Assembly (NCBI GenBank): GCA_965224105.1
Contig: CBDCYH010000002.1
Span: 930,001-994,000, forward strand
DNA: 64,000 nucleotides
Source: CBDCYH01 sp965224105
GTDB lineage: Bacteria; Bacteroidota; Rhodothermia; Rhodothermales; JABDKH01
Direction: 5' to 3'
The translations under genes were made by a program, and so were the position numbers. Position 1 is the stretch's first letter; the number at the start of each line of letters is the position of its first letter. The notes beneath the pieces were generated by a model that saw only the letters and a program-made list of their open reading frames with translations, was not told the DNA's origin and searched no databases. Below are positions 53,689-62,499 of the stretch, piece after piece.

Positions 53689-54429
53689 ATGGAGCTCGCC
53701 CGCCCACTGGTATTCTTCGATATTGAAGCGACGGGTCTCGATATACAGGCTGATCGTATCATCGAGATAGCCTGCGTGCGGCTGCTTCCCGACGGACAAA
53801 GGCGAACATTCGAGAGCCTCGTTAATCCCAGCCGCCCAATCCCCGAAATAGTGACAGAGCTTACTGGCATCTCGGATGAAGACGTCGAGGATCAACCAGG
53901 ATTTTCAGAAATCGCTATGTCGCTCACGATGCTGCTTGAGGATGCAGACCTCGCCGGATACAACGCGCTCGGCTTTGACGTACCCATGCTGTTCGAAGAG
54001 TTTGCCCGCGTCGGCCGTCCGTTGCCGGGACCGGAGGACCAGGTGGTAATCGACGCTCTGGACATCCTGCGAAAGAACGAAGTCAGGACGCTCGAATGGA
54101 CACACAACTATTACTTCGGCTCAGGACTTCCCGATGCGCACCGTGCACTGGCAGACGTGATTGCAACGGCAAACATTTTGGAAGAGCAAGCAAAACGGTA
54201 TGCACTCGAGGGGAGTGTGAAAGACATCGTAACCGAGATGAGACATCCGTATCTGGATAGCCGCAGGCGCTTGAAAGAAGAGGATGGTAACGTGGTAATT
54301 TGCTTTGGTAAACACTCGGGCAAAACCATTGACGAATTGCTCAAGGAAGATGCGTCCTACATCGATTGGATGAGAGAAAATCTTGGCCCAGAAATGAGTT
54401 ACCACCTGAAGCGAATCATGGAATCCTGA
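53689..54429 (+). CDS. DnaQ-like 3'-5' exonuclease
   Basis: A 246-residue DEDD exonuclease. Exo I is FFDIEATGLDIQADRIIEIA, Exo II is in the NALGFDVPML region and Exo III in DAHRALADVIATA. The C-terminal 60 residues (VICFGKHSGKTIDELLKEDASYIDWM) match the small domain found after the exonuclease in ExoX-type proteins. It starts 6 bp after the VanX-like gene. Possible roles are repair or proofreading-like trimming. Confidence 0.9.
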   Translation: MELARPLVFFDIEATGLDIQADRIIEIACVRLLPDGQRRTFESLVNPSRPIPEIVTELTGISDEDVEDQPGFSEIAMSLTMLLEDADLAGYNALGFDVPMLFEEFARVGRPLPGPEDQVVIDALDILRKNEVRTLEWTHNYYFGSGLPDAHRALADVIATANILEEQAKRYALEGSVKDIVTEMRHPYLDSRRRLKEEDGNVVICFGKHSGKTIDELLKEDASYIDWMRENLGPEMSYHLKRIMES

Positions 54430-54505
54430 GCAGGAACATCCTCAGCGAATCCTGATACCAGAAACATCTGCTGCACTTTCGCAACTCATCCTAAACGCAG
54501 CCTGC

Positions 54506-55462
54506 ATGTCGATGGAAAATGCTCGCTTCTCTATCGCTCTTCGTCTAGCCGTGGGTGCAGTCTTCGGGCTATGCATGGTGATGACCACCGGTGAAGCACC
54601 TGCACAAGCCTGGACGCAATCACCCGGCACTGCATACGTGAAGGTTAGCTACGGCGCCTCCACTGCATCGGATCAGTTTAGCTTCGACGGATCCCGAAAA
54701 CCGTACGCCGACAATGTATCAGAAAATGCCTTTTTTGATAGGAGTTTTTTTCTTTACAGTTCTGTCGGATTACTGAAAGGCACGACACTGGTAATCAGTG
54801 TACCATACAAACGGCTAATCATCCGCGATTCTGCCTTTCGATACCGCACCTTTGGTGTGGGTTCGGCGATCATCGGCGTTAGGCACGATGTAGGAAACTA
54901 CCTGGGCATGACGAACAGCCCTAACGCTATGTCTGTCACCACCTCAGCGAGTTTACCGCTGGGTTACACGCGCAACTATACACCCAGCACAGGAGCCGGG
55001 CAAATCGATTTGTCGGCCGAAATCGCTGTTGGTCGATCGCTCTACCCGCTTCCGATGTACGCCCAGGCAAGCGCTGGCTACAGATACCGCTCAGACTGGT
55101 ACCAGCTGTCAACCGCAACCGCCTGCCAGGAAGGTGTGGATATTAACTGCATCGCAGATCGCAAGCCGGACTTCAATGATGAGCTCACGTACAGTGCTGA
55201 GGTTGGAGCGAGCTTCTCCAATCGCGTATTGGTCCAGGCTCTGGCGAATGGTGTATGGTCAACACGCGCGCCCGTTACCGGATTCAGTGTAACCAACCCA
55301 TTACCAACGCGGCAACGATACGTTAAGGTGGGCGGAGGTGTTACCGTGAGAACCGTGGACAAGTTATCAGTCGGAGCACAAGTGTTTTACACTCCGGCGG
55401 GAAAAAACTCTATCCAGTCGATCGACATTTTCCTGGGCCTAGACTACACGTTTTCAAAGTAG
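54506..55462 (+). CDS. Predicted outer-membrane beta-barrel protein
   Basis: A 318-residue protein with a signal peptide (RLAVGAVFGLCMVMTTGEAPAQA) and an even series of amphipathic strands ending LGLDYTFSK, consistent with an outer-membrane barrel of the phenol-degradation/porin-like kind. No family was assigned with certainty. One base separates its stop from the start of the molybdenum-enzyme gene, so the three genes 54506-57670 form an operon. Confidence 0.72.
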   Translation: MSMENARFSIALRLAVGAVFGLCMVMTTGEAPAQAWTQSPGTAYVKVSYGASTASDQFSFDGSRKPYADNVSENAFFDRSFFLYSSVGLLKGTTLVISVPYKRLIIRDSAFRYRTFGVGSAIIGVRHDVGNYLGMTNSPNAMSVTTSASLPLGYTRNYTPSTGAGQIDLSAEIAVGRSLYPLPMYAQASAGYRYRSDWYQLSTATACQEGVDINCIADRKPDFNDELTYSAEVGASFSNRVLVQALANGVWSTRAPVTGFSVTNPLPTRQRYVKVGGGVTVRTVDKLSVGAQVFYTPAGKNSIQSIDIFLGLDYTFSK

Positions 55463-55463
55463 C

Positions 55464-56573
55464 ATGACGACGAAAACAAACAGACGCGATTTTGTGAGGC
55501 AGGCTGCGGTCACGATTGCGGGAGTCAGCATCATTCCTCTTGCTGGATGCGAAAGCAACCTCGTCGAACCAATCACCGTTGGGCGCGATCTCCCCTTCAT
55601 TACTCCGCTCAATAACTTTTTCGAGAAAGTCGGAGCAGAGGTCTCGATTCCCAACTGGCAACAACCACAACTTTCCAAAGCAGACTGGGCGTTGACGTTG
55701 GATGGTTTATCAGGTGCACCGGTGGTTATTCGTTACAACGAACTCGTCGCTGCTGCAAGTGCGGGCAAAGAAGTCTCGGTGCTTAAAACTATCCGCTGCG
55801 TTATTGATTCGAACGAGGTTGGAGGACTCATCGGAACCGCGATCTGGACCGGGATCCCGTTAACCGAGTTTGTAAACGCGGCAGATTTTGCATCATCAGT
55901 AGAGCGCTTGCACATATTCGGATATGACGGATTCTCCAATAACATAACGATAGGCAGACTGTCCGGCGACGAAGCAAATCAGTTGCTTCCTCCATTGTTG
56001 ATCACCCACATGAACGGAGTGGAGTTACCCGCAAAACATGGCGGACCTGTTCGTTTGTTACTGAATGAGTCATTCGGCTACAAGAACGTTAAGTGGATCC
56101 GACGTATTGAAGGCTCAGCCAGCGACGCTCCGTTTGGAACGTATCAGGATGCTGGCTTTGTTGATGATGGAGTCATCAGGCCGGTGAGCAGAATAACCGA
56201 CCCGCTCACTAACACCCGTGTACCCTCGGGGGCGTTGCGACTTACCGGGTTCGCGGTGAGTGGTGCGGCCGCAATTTCTTCCGTCGAGGTGCAGGTTGAT
56301 GGGGGCGCATGGCAAGCCACCAGACAGTTTTCGTTGCAGGAAATTATGGGCGCCGAGCCAGCCGTTGGTACAGCCAGCCAGGTTGTTAACGGTTTGTCTT
56401 ATCCATTTAGGGCGGTGTGGACCAAGTGGGACCTTGGCCTCAACCTTTCGAGGGGCACGCACTCCATCCGAATCCGTGCATCGGATGCACTCGGCCAGAC
56501 GCAACCCGAATCTGATGTGGATATTGCAGATGGCATTAACGCAATACCACAAATAACCGTGGAGGCAGTCTAA
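55464..56573 (+). CDS. Sulfite-oxidase-family molybdopterin lipoprotein
   Basis: A 369-residue periplasmic molybdenum enzyme. The N-terminus has a Tat motif (NRRDFVRQ) and a lipobox (LAGC, Cys29), so it is a Tat-exported lipoprotein. The catalytic domain (about 40-235) is that of sulfite oxidase/SoxC/YedY: WALTLDGL, PVVIRYNEL, TIRC with Cys112 as the likely Mo ligand, WTGIPLTEFV, LPAKHGGPVRL and YKNVKWIRRIE. A dimerisation domain (about 250-350) follows. The usual C(A/S)GN after the cysteine is replaced by CVIDSN, so the substrate may differ. Its TAATG overlap couples it to the cytochrome. Confidence 0.88.
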   Translation: MTTKTNRRDFVRQAAVTIAGVSIIPLAGCESNLVEPITVGRDLPFITPLNNFFEKVGAEVSIPNWQQPQLSKADWALTLDGLSGAPVVIRYNELVAAASAGKEVSVLKTIRCVIDSNEVGGLIGTAIWTGIPLTEFVNAADFASSVERLHIFGYDGFSNNITIGRLSGDEANQLLPPLLITHMNGVELPAKHGGPVRLLLNESFGYKNVKWIRRIEGSASDAPFGTYQDAGFVDDGVIRPVSRITDPLTNTRVPSGALRLTGFAVSGAAAISSVEVQVDGGAWQATRQFSLQEIMGAEPAVGTASQVVNGLSYPFRAVWTKWDLGLNLSRGTHSIRIRASDALGQTQPESDVDIADGINAIPQITVEAV

Positions 56574-57670
56574 TGGTGCAGCCTTCTCTAAAGTTGTTGG
56601 CCGTAGTCGTTGCGCTCCCGGTTCTGTTGTTATCGGCGTGCGAGTTTCTGGATCCCAATCCGGGGCCGACTGCTGTGGACGGGACGGGCGGCGGCAAGTC
56701 TAACCCGATTGATGACAACTTCGGCGCGCCAACCGCAGAGAAGGGGAAGGTTTTGTACGACTCTAATTGTGCTCGCTGCCACGGAGCAGACGCGGGTGGG
56801 ACCAACCTCTACCGCGCTCCCATATGGGGTAGCGTAAACTTCTTCGATCTCGTCCGAACGGGGCGCCGGGCGATGCCAGCGTTTCCGGATCTGGATCCAC
56901 CTCGGGTGCAGGCAATTGAACTGTACCTGGCGACTCTCCGCCCAACGCCCAGCACGGCCGAATCCGGAGCGCGCTTGTTCGAGCTTTATTGTGAATCGTG
57001 CCACGGCGCCGAGGGTGGCGGCGGACCCGAGTTTCCAGGGTCAATCCAGGGCTTTTCCGGCATAGAACCGATTATCCGAAACGGTCGTGGCGACATGCCC
57101 GGGTTTGGTCCCGGCCAGTTGTCTGATGCGAATATTGACAGCTTGCAGCAGTACCTCAGCGGCCTTCTCGACCTTTCGTCACTAAGCGGCCAGCAGTATT
57201 ACGAGGTCCGGTGTGCTGGTTGCCATGGATTTGATGCGGCAGGTACAAACAAGGCTTATCAGGTGCAACGACCCGTTGATGGCTATGCCCGATATGTGAT
57301 TCGGAATGGCCGGCCCGGTGTCACTTTCCCGAACCAGATGCCCGAGTTCGCTGTTTCTGTTTTGTCCGAGGGCCAGCTAACAGAACTGCTTGCATACCTT
57401 AATCTTTTTCCCGAACCGACCGACGGCGAGGGTTTGTACAAGGTCTATTGTGCAAACTGTCACGGATCCGATGGACAAGGAGGTATTGTCGGATCCAACA
57501 TTTGGGAAAGCCGCGACGAGTTTGACAAATTCCAGGAAAGGGTCCGGGATGGCGAAGGGGGAAACAACTACGCCAACCGAGCTGGCTACATGCCGCGTTG
57601 GACAGCGGGCGAAATCAGCGACGATGAGATTCGGCTCATCATGGCGTACCTGCAAACGATCTCCGGCTAA
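56573..57670 (+). CDS. Tetraheme c-type cytochrome lipoprotein
   Basis: A 365-residue lipoprotein (lipobox LSAC, Cys23) with four CxxCH heme sites: CARCH, CESCH, CAGCH and CANCH. Each is followed about 50-60 residues later by a Met-Pro-type sixth ligand (AMPAF, DMPGF, QMPEF, YMPRW), so it is four tandem mono-heme domains. It probably takes electrons from the molybdenum enzyme encoded just before it, like SoxD next to SoxC but with twice the hemes. Confidence 0.92.
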   Translation: MVQPSLKLLAVVVALPVLLLSACEFLDPNPGPTAVDGTGGGKSNPIDDNFGAPTAEKGKVLYDSNCARCHGADAGGTNLYRAPIWGSVNFFDLVRTGRRAMPAFPDLDPPRVQAIELYLATLRPTPSTAESGARLFELYCESCHGAEGGGGPEFPGSIQGFSGIEPIIRNGRGDMPGFGPGQLSDANIDSLQQYLSGLLDLSSLSGQQYYEVRCAGCHGFDAAGTNKAYQVQRPVDGYARYVIRNGRPGVTFPNQMPEFAVSVLSEGQLTELLAYLNLFPEPTDGEGLYKVYCANCHGSDGQGGIVGSNIWESRDEFDKFQERVRDGEGGNNYANRAGYMPRWTAGEISDDEIRLIMAYLQTISG

Positions 57671-57688
57671 TTTCAGGGAACGCAGTTG

Positions 57689-57721
57689 CGCTAAGAGCCT
57701 GAATCCGAGTGCCGCTTAGCG
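57689..57721. terminator. Inverted repeat between convergent genes
   Basis: CGCTAAG and CTTAGCG (57689-57695 and 57715-57721) form a 7-bp stem between the cytochrome stop and the LamG gene stop. The T-rich tail is weak, so terminator function in either direction is tentative. Confidence 0.35.
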
Positions 57722-58498
57722 ATATGTTTTGTGGAAGAGCTCCGTAACTTCTTGCGCCGTAAGAGTCCCTTCGTAAATCCTTAAGTCGTCAATGCTTCCC
57801 TGGAACCTGCCAGATCCACGTTTGGCTTTCGGGACGTCGCCAATTATCGACCGGACGGAACTGGAATTGGGAGGGGTGCGCATCGTCGTTGACCCAACCA
57901 AAGTGCCGTTTAAAAACAATTGGGACTCCCTCTCTCCAAGGACTACCGTCACCATGTACCAAACCCCGGGGCGGATCGATTTCTGCAACCAGATCTTTTC
58001 GGTCTGATTAGCTGCGGTGTTAGTAAAAACTCCAAGTGTGAACGGAGCCGACCTGCCCTCAAGGAAAATCGCATAGTCAATCAGTTCGGAAGCGCGATCT
58101 GCAAACAGACCCGTAGCTCTAACTACTAGTCCTTCCCTATCTGGAGAGCCGGGTGCATTCTCAATCCCGTTGTTCTCCTTGACAAACCAAAAACTAATCG
58201 TCTTTGTTAGTTCAAGGTACCGCTCTGTAGATCCGAATGACCCAACGGTGTTCGCACCATCGAAATAGACTGATTTCCCGCCCGCCGCTTGCGAGAACCT
58301 GGCATTTTCCAGAATTAACGGATCATGAAATCCGGATTCATCAGTTACGTGACAGCTAGTGGGACTTGACCATTCACAATTGTCAAACGTCCAGTGTCCG
58401 ATAAGCAAAGGAGGCGCCTCGTTAGATTGGGCCCGGCATAACCCCGCTCCCATTCCCCAGAGAATCACGGTAAGGCAGCCAGCAAGACGGAGATTCAT
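57716..58498 (-). CDS. LamG/concanavalin-like domain secreted protein
   Basis: A 260-residue secreted protein with a signal peptide (LAGCLTVILWGMGAGLCRAQ) and one LamG-type jelly-roll: GHWTFDNCEW at the start, TISFWFVKENN in the middle, the WYMVTVVLGERESQLFLNGTLVGS block and FQGSIDDLRIYEGTLTAQEV at the end. Such domains bind carbohydrates or proteins. No T9SS tail is present. Confidence 0.88.
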   Translation of the reverse strand: MNLRLAGCLTVILWGMGAGLCRAQSNEAPPLLIGHWTFDNCEWSSPTSCHVTDESGFHDPLILENARFSQAAGGKSVYFDGANTVGSFGSTERYLELTKTISFWFVKENNGIENAPGSPDREGLVVRATGLFADRASELIDYAIFLEGRSAPFTLGVFTNTAANQTEKIWLQKSIRPGVWYMVTVVLGERESQLFLNGTLVGSTTMRTPPNSSSVRSIIGDVPKAKRGSGRFQGSIDDLRIYEGTLTAQEVTELFHKTYR

Positions 58499-58598
58499 GG
58501 TAAGAAGGCAGTTTCCTTACAGATATATCGGTGTCCAGTTTAAATCTGTAAGTGCACCGCTGCTACAAGCGCCTCGTCAAACCTCCAGCTCTACGGCT

Positions 58599-59372
58599 CT
58601 ACGCCCCTACGTACCAATCCTCCCATTTGGAGAAGCCGACGTGCCTGCGCTGGTAACCATGTCTCATGAGTAAGTTGAAGACCAATTCGCGCCGACGTGA
58701 AAAATTGTGCTCGCACGTGATTACCCGAAACCGGTGCTTGCTGAAATCGAAACTCTTCAGGATCTCGTACTCGCTCCCCTCTGTGTCGATCGAGAGATAA
58801 TCGATCACCTCGGGCGCGTGATATTTTGAGAGAAGGTCATTCAGCGATATGGTTTTTACCTGATAAGAGTTCTGGCCGCCATGTGCCTGCTCAGCGCTGG
58901 CAGAGTCAGCGAATCCGTCAATACCGGAAAACTCTCGCGATTCGTGTTCGACAAAGGTTAGTTCTGATGAGGAGTCCTTCCAAACGCAATTTGTCTCGAT
59001 CACGCACTCCCTGTTTCGGTGGAGATCATCGTGCCAACCTCTTGCTGGCTCAGCGAGTATACCAGACCAGTTAAAATGCTTTTCCAGTAGAAAGGTATTG
59101 CTGAGCTCCACTCCATCGGTTGCACCAAACTCCACGAAAAAACCTTCGCGCTTGAAGTTCAGCTCGTTAAGGACGAACAAGTCTTGCCGCAATTGAGAAG
59201 TCGAGCGATCAACGAGGGACATAAGGCGTACGCGCCGCTCCTCCGGCAATGACAGAAAGGCGTTAACGTCATTCTCGTACTCGCGAAGACTTTCAAGTCG
59301 ACTGTATCTTGCCAATCCGATATCAAAACGTTTCGCCAGGTTTTTTGCCAAACGAATCAGTCCGTGCTTCAT
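58599..59372 (-). CDS. FkbM-family methyltransferase
   Basis: A 257-residue SAM-dependent methyltransferase of the FkbM type. The N-terminal block GFFVEFGATDGVELSNTFLLEKHFNWSGILAEPA and the C-terminal block DYLSIDTEGSEYEILKSFDF are diagnostic. Family members methylate sugars or secondary metabolites; no cluster around it indicates the substrate. Confidence 0.9.
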   Translation of the reverse strand: MKHGLIRLAKNLAKRFDIGLARYSRLESLREYENDVNAFLSLPEERRVRLMSLVDRSTSQLRQDLFVLNELNFKREGFFVEFGATDGVELSNTFLLEKHFNWSGILAEPARGWHDDLHRNRECVIETNCVWKDSSSELTFVEHESREFSGIDGFADSASAEQAHGGQNSYQVKTISLNDLLSKYHAPEVIDYLSIDTEGSEYEILKSFDFSKHRFRVITCEHNFSRRRELVFNLLMRHGYQRRHVGFSKWEDWYVGA

Positions 59373-59490
59373 TCTCGCATATTTTCTTCGTGCTGCTACC
59401 TATACTTCAAAACATAGTGTCCAAAATTACCATCCCCAAACGTCTACCTGGTACCGACGCGATTGTCGGGATCAACTAACCGAGAGAACA

Positions 59491-59835
59491 ATGCCGAAGC
59501 AAAAGTATCTGTGCATTCAGCGCAGCCAACCAAGAGTCTCATCAGAAAAACCTTCTCCAGCACAAATGGAAGAGATGTACGCGAAGTTTAACGCTTGGCG
59601 GGACAAGTTCGCCGACAACATCATCGACATGGGCGGTAAACTCGAAGGAGGCGGCCGCGTAGTTACTTCAGAGGGCGCGATCGATGGACCCTTTGTAGAA
59701 GTCAAGGAGATAGTGGGTGGATTTATGATTATCGAGGCGGATAGTATGGAGGATGCTGAGGAGGTTGTGAGGGAAAGTCCGGGTGTGGTGATGCCAGGAT
59801 CGAGTGTGGAAATCAGGGCGATCAGTTCTCCTTGA
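59491..59835 (+). CDS. YCII/DGPF-domain protein
   Basis: A 114-residue protein of the YCII-related DGPF group, with AIDGPFVEVKEIVGGFMII and a closing SPGVVMPGSSVEIRAI. It overlaps the next gene, an ECF42-type sigma factor, by 4 bp. DGPF proteins are known neighbours of ECF42 sigma factors and may modulate them. Confidence 0.9.
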   Translation: MPKQKYLCIQRSQPRVSSEKPSPAQMEEMYAKFNAWRDKFADNIIDMGGKLEGGGRVVTSEGAIDGPFVEVKEIVGGFMIIEADSMEDAEEVVRESPGVVMPGSSVEIRAISSP

Positions 59836-61079
59836 GCCGGGACAGGGAATACCTGTTCCGCCACCAGTACAGTAGGCTAGTGGCCGTACTTACGGGCAAG
59901 TTTGGCGTGCAGCACCTCGAGCTTGTGGAGGATGCCGTCCAGTCTGCAATGTTATCAGCACTGGAACACTGGACGGGCGGCATTCCTGAAAATCCGGCCG
60001 GGTGGCTATATACGGTCGCACGCAACAACGCACTGGATGAGATTCGAAAACAGCATGGCCGGGAGGCGATCCTCGGCCAGTTAGCGCAAAACCTTTCGGA
60101 GACAAGCGTTCCGTTATTCGAGTCCCATTCGGCCGGTGAGGTGGCGGATGATTTACTGCGGATGATGTTTGTTTGCAGCGATCGTGAGCTACCCATGGAG
60201 TCACAGATTGTGCTGGCTCTTAAGGTGCTCTGTGGCTTTGGAGTGCCGGAAATCGCAAACCACCTGTTTGCGACCGAGGCAAGTATTTACAAACGCCTTA
60301 GTCGTGCCCGGGCAACGCTCCGTGAAAATCAGATTCGTATTGATGAGCAGACCATTGCGAAACTGATTCCCCGGGTGTCGTCCGTGCACAAGATTCTGTA
60401 CGTGCTCTTCACCGAAGGGCATTTGTCTTCGGTGGAAGAAGTGGCGATCAGACGGGACCTCTGCGAAGAAGCCATCCGGCTCTGTACCTTGTTGTCCGAG
60501 CATCCGGTGGGCGACATTCCCGAAACGTATGCTCTACTGGCACTGATGCATTTTCATGTTGCTCGATTTGACGGCCGGCAAGACGAGTTTGGCGGTTTGC
60601 TCTTGCTCGAGGAACAGAATCGGGATGCCTGGGATCAGGAGAGTATCGCGATCGGGATGCGATACCTTGCGAAATCTGCTGCAGGAAAAAGGTTCACTCG
60701 CTTTCACGCGGAGGCCGGAATCGCTGCGGAACATTGTCGTGCATCATCATTCGATGAGACCCGCTGGGACAAAATCGCGGACTGTTACGAGATTCTTGAA
60801 ACGGAATCGCCGTCACCCATCCACCGGTTGAACCACGCCATTGCCCTCGCCGAAATCGGGGGTGGTGCGGCCGGATTGAAACTCCTCGACGGACACGAAC
60901 CGCCATCCTGGCTGGCGGGGTCGTACCTCTGGGCGTTAACACTGGCAGATCTCCATCGGCGGGCGGGAAATGAGGCGTTAGCAGAAAAATATCGCCTTTC
61001 CGCAATCGACCTTGCGCCAACAGAAGCGGTTCGTACCACGATAATACGACGTCTCACATCCACGCCGGAACAAAACTGA
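59832..61079 (+). CDS. ECF42-type sigma factor with C-terminal extension
   Basis: A 415-residue sigma factor. Regions 2 and 4 occupy the first 180 residues (LELVEDAVQSAMLSALEHW, GWLYTVARNNALDEIRK, FGVPEIANHLFATEASIYKRLSRAR). The long C-terminal part (about 190-410), with IPETYALLALMHFHVARF, RDAWDQESIAIGM and SPIHRLNHAIALAE, is the TPR-like DUF6596 region typical of ECF42. No anti-sigma factor is needed or seen. Start at TTG 59832, overlapping the DGPF stop. The target is likely the DGPF gene itself. Confidence 0.92.
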   Translation: MSRDREYLFRHQYSRLVAVLTGKFGVQHLELVEDAVQSAMLSALEHWTGGIPENPAGWLYTVARNNALDEIRKQHGREAILGQLAQNLSETSVPLFESHSAGEVADDLLRMMFVCSDRELPMESQIVLALKVLCGFGVPEIANHLFATEASIYKRLSRARATLRENQIRIDEQTIAKLIPRVSSVHKILYVLFTEGHLSSVEEVAIRRDLCEEAIRLCTLLSEHPVGDIPETYALLALMHFHVARFDGRQDEFGGLLLLEEQNRDAWDQESIAIGMRYLAKSAAGKRFTRFHAEAGIAAEHCRASSFDETRWDKIADCYEILETESPSPIHRLNHAIALAEIGGGAAGLKLLDGHEPPSWLAGSYLWALTLADLHRRAGNEALAEKYRLSAIDLAPTEAVRTTIIRRLTSTPEQN

Positions 61080-61126
61080 TCGCGTTTGTACCTTTACTGT
61101 CGCTTGAAAATCTAATCCCCGATCGC

Positions 61127-61450
61127 ATGTCCCCCGAAGAGAAAATGTTGTCACGGATTCGAGACGAGCTTGCCCACATCGAGGATGTCGAAGAAAAGAG
61201 AATGTTTGGTAGCCATGCGTTTATGGTGCGCGGAAAGATGTGCGTTACCGGGCGGGCGGAGAGAATCATGTGTCGCGTGGGCCCTGCGTATCACGAGAAG
61301 GCAATAAAGCGCAAGGGCTGCAGAACGGTAGTTATGAAAGGTCGCGAGTATCGTGGCTACGTCTATATTGACGCGGATGCTGTGAAGACGAGAAAGGCGC
61401 TTCGATCGTGGATCGACAAAGCACTGGAGTTTAATGAAAGCATCACCTGA
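61127..61450 (+). CDS. TfoX N-terminal-domain protein
   Basis: A 107-residue protein matching the TfoX/Sxy N-terminal domain (RMFGSHAFMVRGKMCVT, RGYVYIDADAVKTRKALRSWID). The full competence regulator has a second domain that is absent here. Such stand-alone proteins are common, and their role is unknown. It starts 47 bp after the sigma factor. Confidence 0.88.
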   Translation: MSPEEKMLSRIRDELAHIEDVEEKRMFGSHAFMVRGKMCVTGRAERIMCRVGPAYHEKAIKRKGCRTVVMKGREYRGYVYIDADAVKTRKALRSWIDKALEFNESIT

Positions 61451-61488
61451 TCTCGGACACCAGTTTGTGTTCGTCGGAAAAAAGTAGA

Positions 61489-61920
61489 ATGGCAATTTCG
61501 TATCACACGCTTGGTTCTCATAACAAGAATCTCCTTGCAAACGTCGCGGCAGACGTGTTTGATCATCCGGTTCGTCCGGACAGCTTGGACGCTTTTGTTG
61601 CTGATGAGAGGCATGTGATGGTTCTGGCTGTTGATGATGGACTTGTTGTCGGAATGGCATCAGCCGTCGAATACTTTCATCCTGACAAAGAACCCGAGCT
61701 GTTTATCAACGAAGTAGGAGTGGCTCCGACGCACAGGCGACAGGGCATCTGCAGAAATCTTATGGACTCACTCATCCGGATCGCGAAGGACCGCGGATGT
61801 GTTTACGCATGGGTCGGTACGGAGACGGACAATGTCGCGGCTCGGGCATGCTATCGGTCCGTCCCCGGAGGCAACCCGCCCCAGGATTTTGTCTTTTTTG
61901 AGTGGGAGTTTCGGGAGTAA
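61489..61920 (+). CDS. GNAT-family N-acetyltransferase
   Basis: A 143-residue acetyltransferase with acetyl-CoA-binding motif A VGVAPTHRRQGICRNLMDSL and the C-terminal AWVGTETDNVAARACYRSV block. It resembles aminoglycoside 3-N-acetyltransferase-I-like proteins, but resistance cannot be inferred. The ATG at 61489 was chosen. It is followed at once by repeat cluster 2. Confidence 0.9.
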   Translation: MAISYHTLGSHNKNLLANVAADVFDHPVRPDSLDAFVADERHVMVLAVDDGLVVGMASAVEYFHPDKEPELFINEVGVAPTHRRQGICRNLMDSLIRIAKDRGCVYAWVGTETDNVAARACYRSVPGGNPPQDFVFFEWEFRE

Positions 61921-61939
61921 AGACTGATTCTCGTCAATG

Positions 61940-62480
61940 CCCCGCGTGCCAGTCCTGCCCCCGAGCCGGATCCATGCAACGGCGAAAGAAACCTGTCATT
62001 GCGAGCGGCTACCGCCGCGTGGCAAACTCCCAATGATGAGCTCTGAAGATGGAGATCGGCGCGTACGGGACTCCTCAGGATGACGAGGTTTATTTGCCCC
62101 CGAGCTGGAATCCATAGGGCGGTGACAGTCAGCACAAACTGTATGGATCCTGGATCAAGTCCAGGATGACACCGTGGTGGTTCCGATGACAGTATCTGGT
62201 TAAACGAATACCTCAGCGGTGAACGCCACCTCCCGCGTGTCTTCCCGGCCCCCGAGCCGTGATCCGTAGGGCGGTGACAAAACCTCGTCAGTGCGAGCGG
62301 CTACCGCCGCGTGGCAATCTCCCAAAGAAACCTCGTCATTGCGAGCGGCTACCGCCGCGTGGCAATCTCCCAATGCCGAGCACTGTAGATGGAGATCGCC
62401 GCGTCGCCCTGCTGGGCTCCTCAGGATGACGAGGTTTATTGGCCCCCGACCTGCAATCCATAGAACGGTGCAAAGCCGCA
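61940..62480. repeat. Mosaic intergenic repeat cluster 2
   Basis: Built from the same modules as cluster 1, in the same orientation: alpha at about 61994-62031, 62286-62322 and 62334-62370; beta at about 62048 and 62388; gamma at about 62108-62170; delta at about 62206-62277. Frames read through it encode low-quality strings such as CHAAVAARNDE and VILRSPAGRRGDLHL, well-known artefacts of such repeats, and were rejected. Confidence 0.9.
62281..62376. repeat. Two tandem copies of module alpha, 48-bp period
   Basis: AACCTCGTCA begins at 62281 and again at 62329; the intervening sequences agree except for an A/G-type difference near the start of each. Each unit folds as ATTGC/GCAAT outer arms with a GCGG-CTA-CCGC inner stem. 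Confidence 0.85.
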
Positions 62481-62499
62481 ACAAGAATTCGCTGATCCC

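Noticed and set aside
61940..62480. CRISPR array
   Set aside because: The repeats have irregular spacing and unequal modules, with no regular spacers and no cas genes.
62200..62484. Minus-strand frame with CHAAVAARNDE strings
   Set aside because: It is a by-product of module alpha repeats, not a gene.
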